Below, piece by piece: positions 13,589 to 13,674 of a stretch of DNA of 13,674 bases. Under the pieces are notes generated by a model. The model worked only from the letters and a program-made list of their open reading frames with translations, was not told the origin of the DNA and searched no databases. Position 1 is the first letter of the stretch; every line of letters starts with the position of its first letter. This DNA comes from Rhodospirillales bacterium Alpha_05. Lineage in GTDB: Bacteria; Pseudomonadota; Alphaproteobacteria; Rhodospirillales; Rhodospirillaceae. The position numbers were made by a program, and so were the translations under genes. Where the stretch lies: assembly GCA_001603335.1 (NCBI GenBank), contig LUYR01000087.1:1-13674 (forward strand), in the 5' to 3' direction.

Positions 13589-13674
13589 TCGCGGGCGGCG
13601 AGCGCCGCCCGCAGCTCCGCCAGCGGCCGCGACCAGTCGCGCGGCCGTTCCTGGCGCAGCAATCGCGCCGAGGG
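13576..13674 (-). CDS. C-terminal fragment of a convergent gene, unidentified
   Basis: On the minus strand one frame runs from the window edge to a TAG at 13578-13576, giving the last 32 residues of a protein (RLLRQERPRDWSRPLAELRA, then ALAARDYDR). All frames are open here, but this one has nearly all G or C in third positions and a plausible helical, charged peptide. It overlaps the flgL 3' end by 13 bp. The GCGGGCGGCG/CGCCGCCCGC inverted repeat at 13591-13612 would lie within it. Too short to assign a function. Confidence 0.4.
   Translation of the reverse strand, partial: PSARLLRQERPRDWSRPLAELRAALAARDYDR
13591..13612. repeat. G+C-rich inverted repeat after flgL
   Basis: GCGGGCGGCG (13591-13600) and CGCCGCCCGC (13603-13612) are perfect complements with 2 bases between, effectively a 9-bp stem with a GAGC loop. 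It starts 2 bp after the flgL stop. With no T-tract on either side it is not a clear terminator; it could slow or attenuate transcription, or may simply reflect Ala/Arg codons in the convergent reading frame. Confidence 0.4.

Noticed and set aside
1..13674. Mobile elements, CRISPR arrays, tRNA/rRNA, defence or biosynthetic genes
   Set aside because: None seen: no transposase or integrase motifs, no regularly spaced direct repeats, no tRNA-like cloverleaf; gene order is an ordinary alphaproteobacterial flagellar cluster.

Overview
The window is a flagellar gene cluster from a G+C-rich alphaproteobacterium. The gene set points to the Rhodospirillales or a near relative (inference): FliX, FlaF, a DksA that has lost three of its four zinc-finger cysteines, a FlgJ without its peptidoglycan-hydrolase domain, and a DUF6468-type gene after fliM are all typical of alphaproteobacterial clusters. 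Codon use is uniform and there are no mobile elements, CRISPR arrays, rRNA or tRNA genes.

Layout. (1) Positions 1-2239, minus strand: fliL, fliM and a DUF6468-type membrane/coiled-coil protein cut by the window edge; these cover stator association and the switch complex. (2) Positions 2240-2551: a divergent regulatory region. (3) Positions 2552-5935, plus strand: flgF-flgG-flgA-flgH, encoding proximal rod, distal rod, P-ring chaperone and L-ring, closed by a strong terminator. (4) Positions 6211-6561, plus strand: a lone flaF (regulator linked to flagellin secretion), followed by a hairpin terminator shared with the convergent dksA. (5) Positions 6623-7633, minus strand: dksA with its own sigma-70-like promoter, and fliX. 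(6) Positions 7634-7930: a second divergent regulatory region. (7) Positions 7931-13588, plus strand: flgI-flgJ-flgN-flgK-flgL, encoding the P-ring, rod-binding protein, export chaperone and the two hook-filament junction proteins, with translational overlaps at flgI/flgJ and flgJ/flgN. (8) The last ~100 bases look like the C-terminus of a convergent gene overlapping the flgL end.

The most informative non-coding signal is a shared layout upstream of the two plus-strand operons. Each has a 13-bp inverted repeat of form GGCAA-N3-TTGCC (one site before flgF, two before flgI), then an IHF-like site, then a sigma-54 -24/-12 element. The -24 element starts 7-8 bp after the IHF-like site. This is what a FlbD-type activator circuit would look like, and FliX, the known partner of FlbD in Caulobacter, is encoded beside one of the regions. 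The flgF-flgH genes and flgI-flgL genes would then be co-activated as class II/III flagellar genes. I see no wholly new system here. The points worth a second look are this regulatory layout, large repeat-bearing insertions in FlgL and FlgK, a duplicated tryptophan motif in an extended FliM N-terminus, and the isolated flaF with its structured leader.
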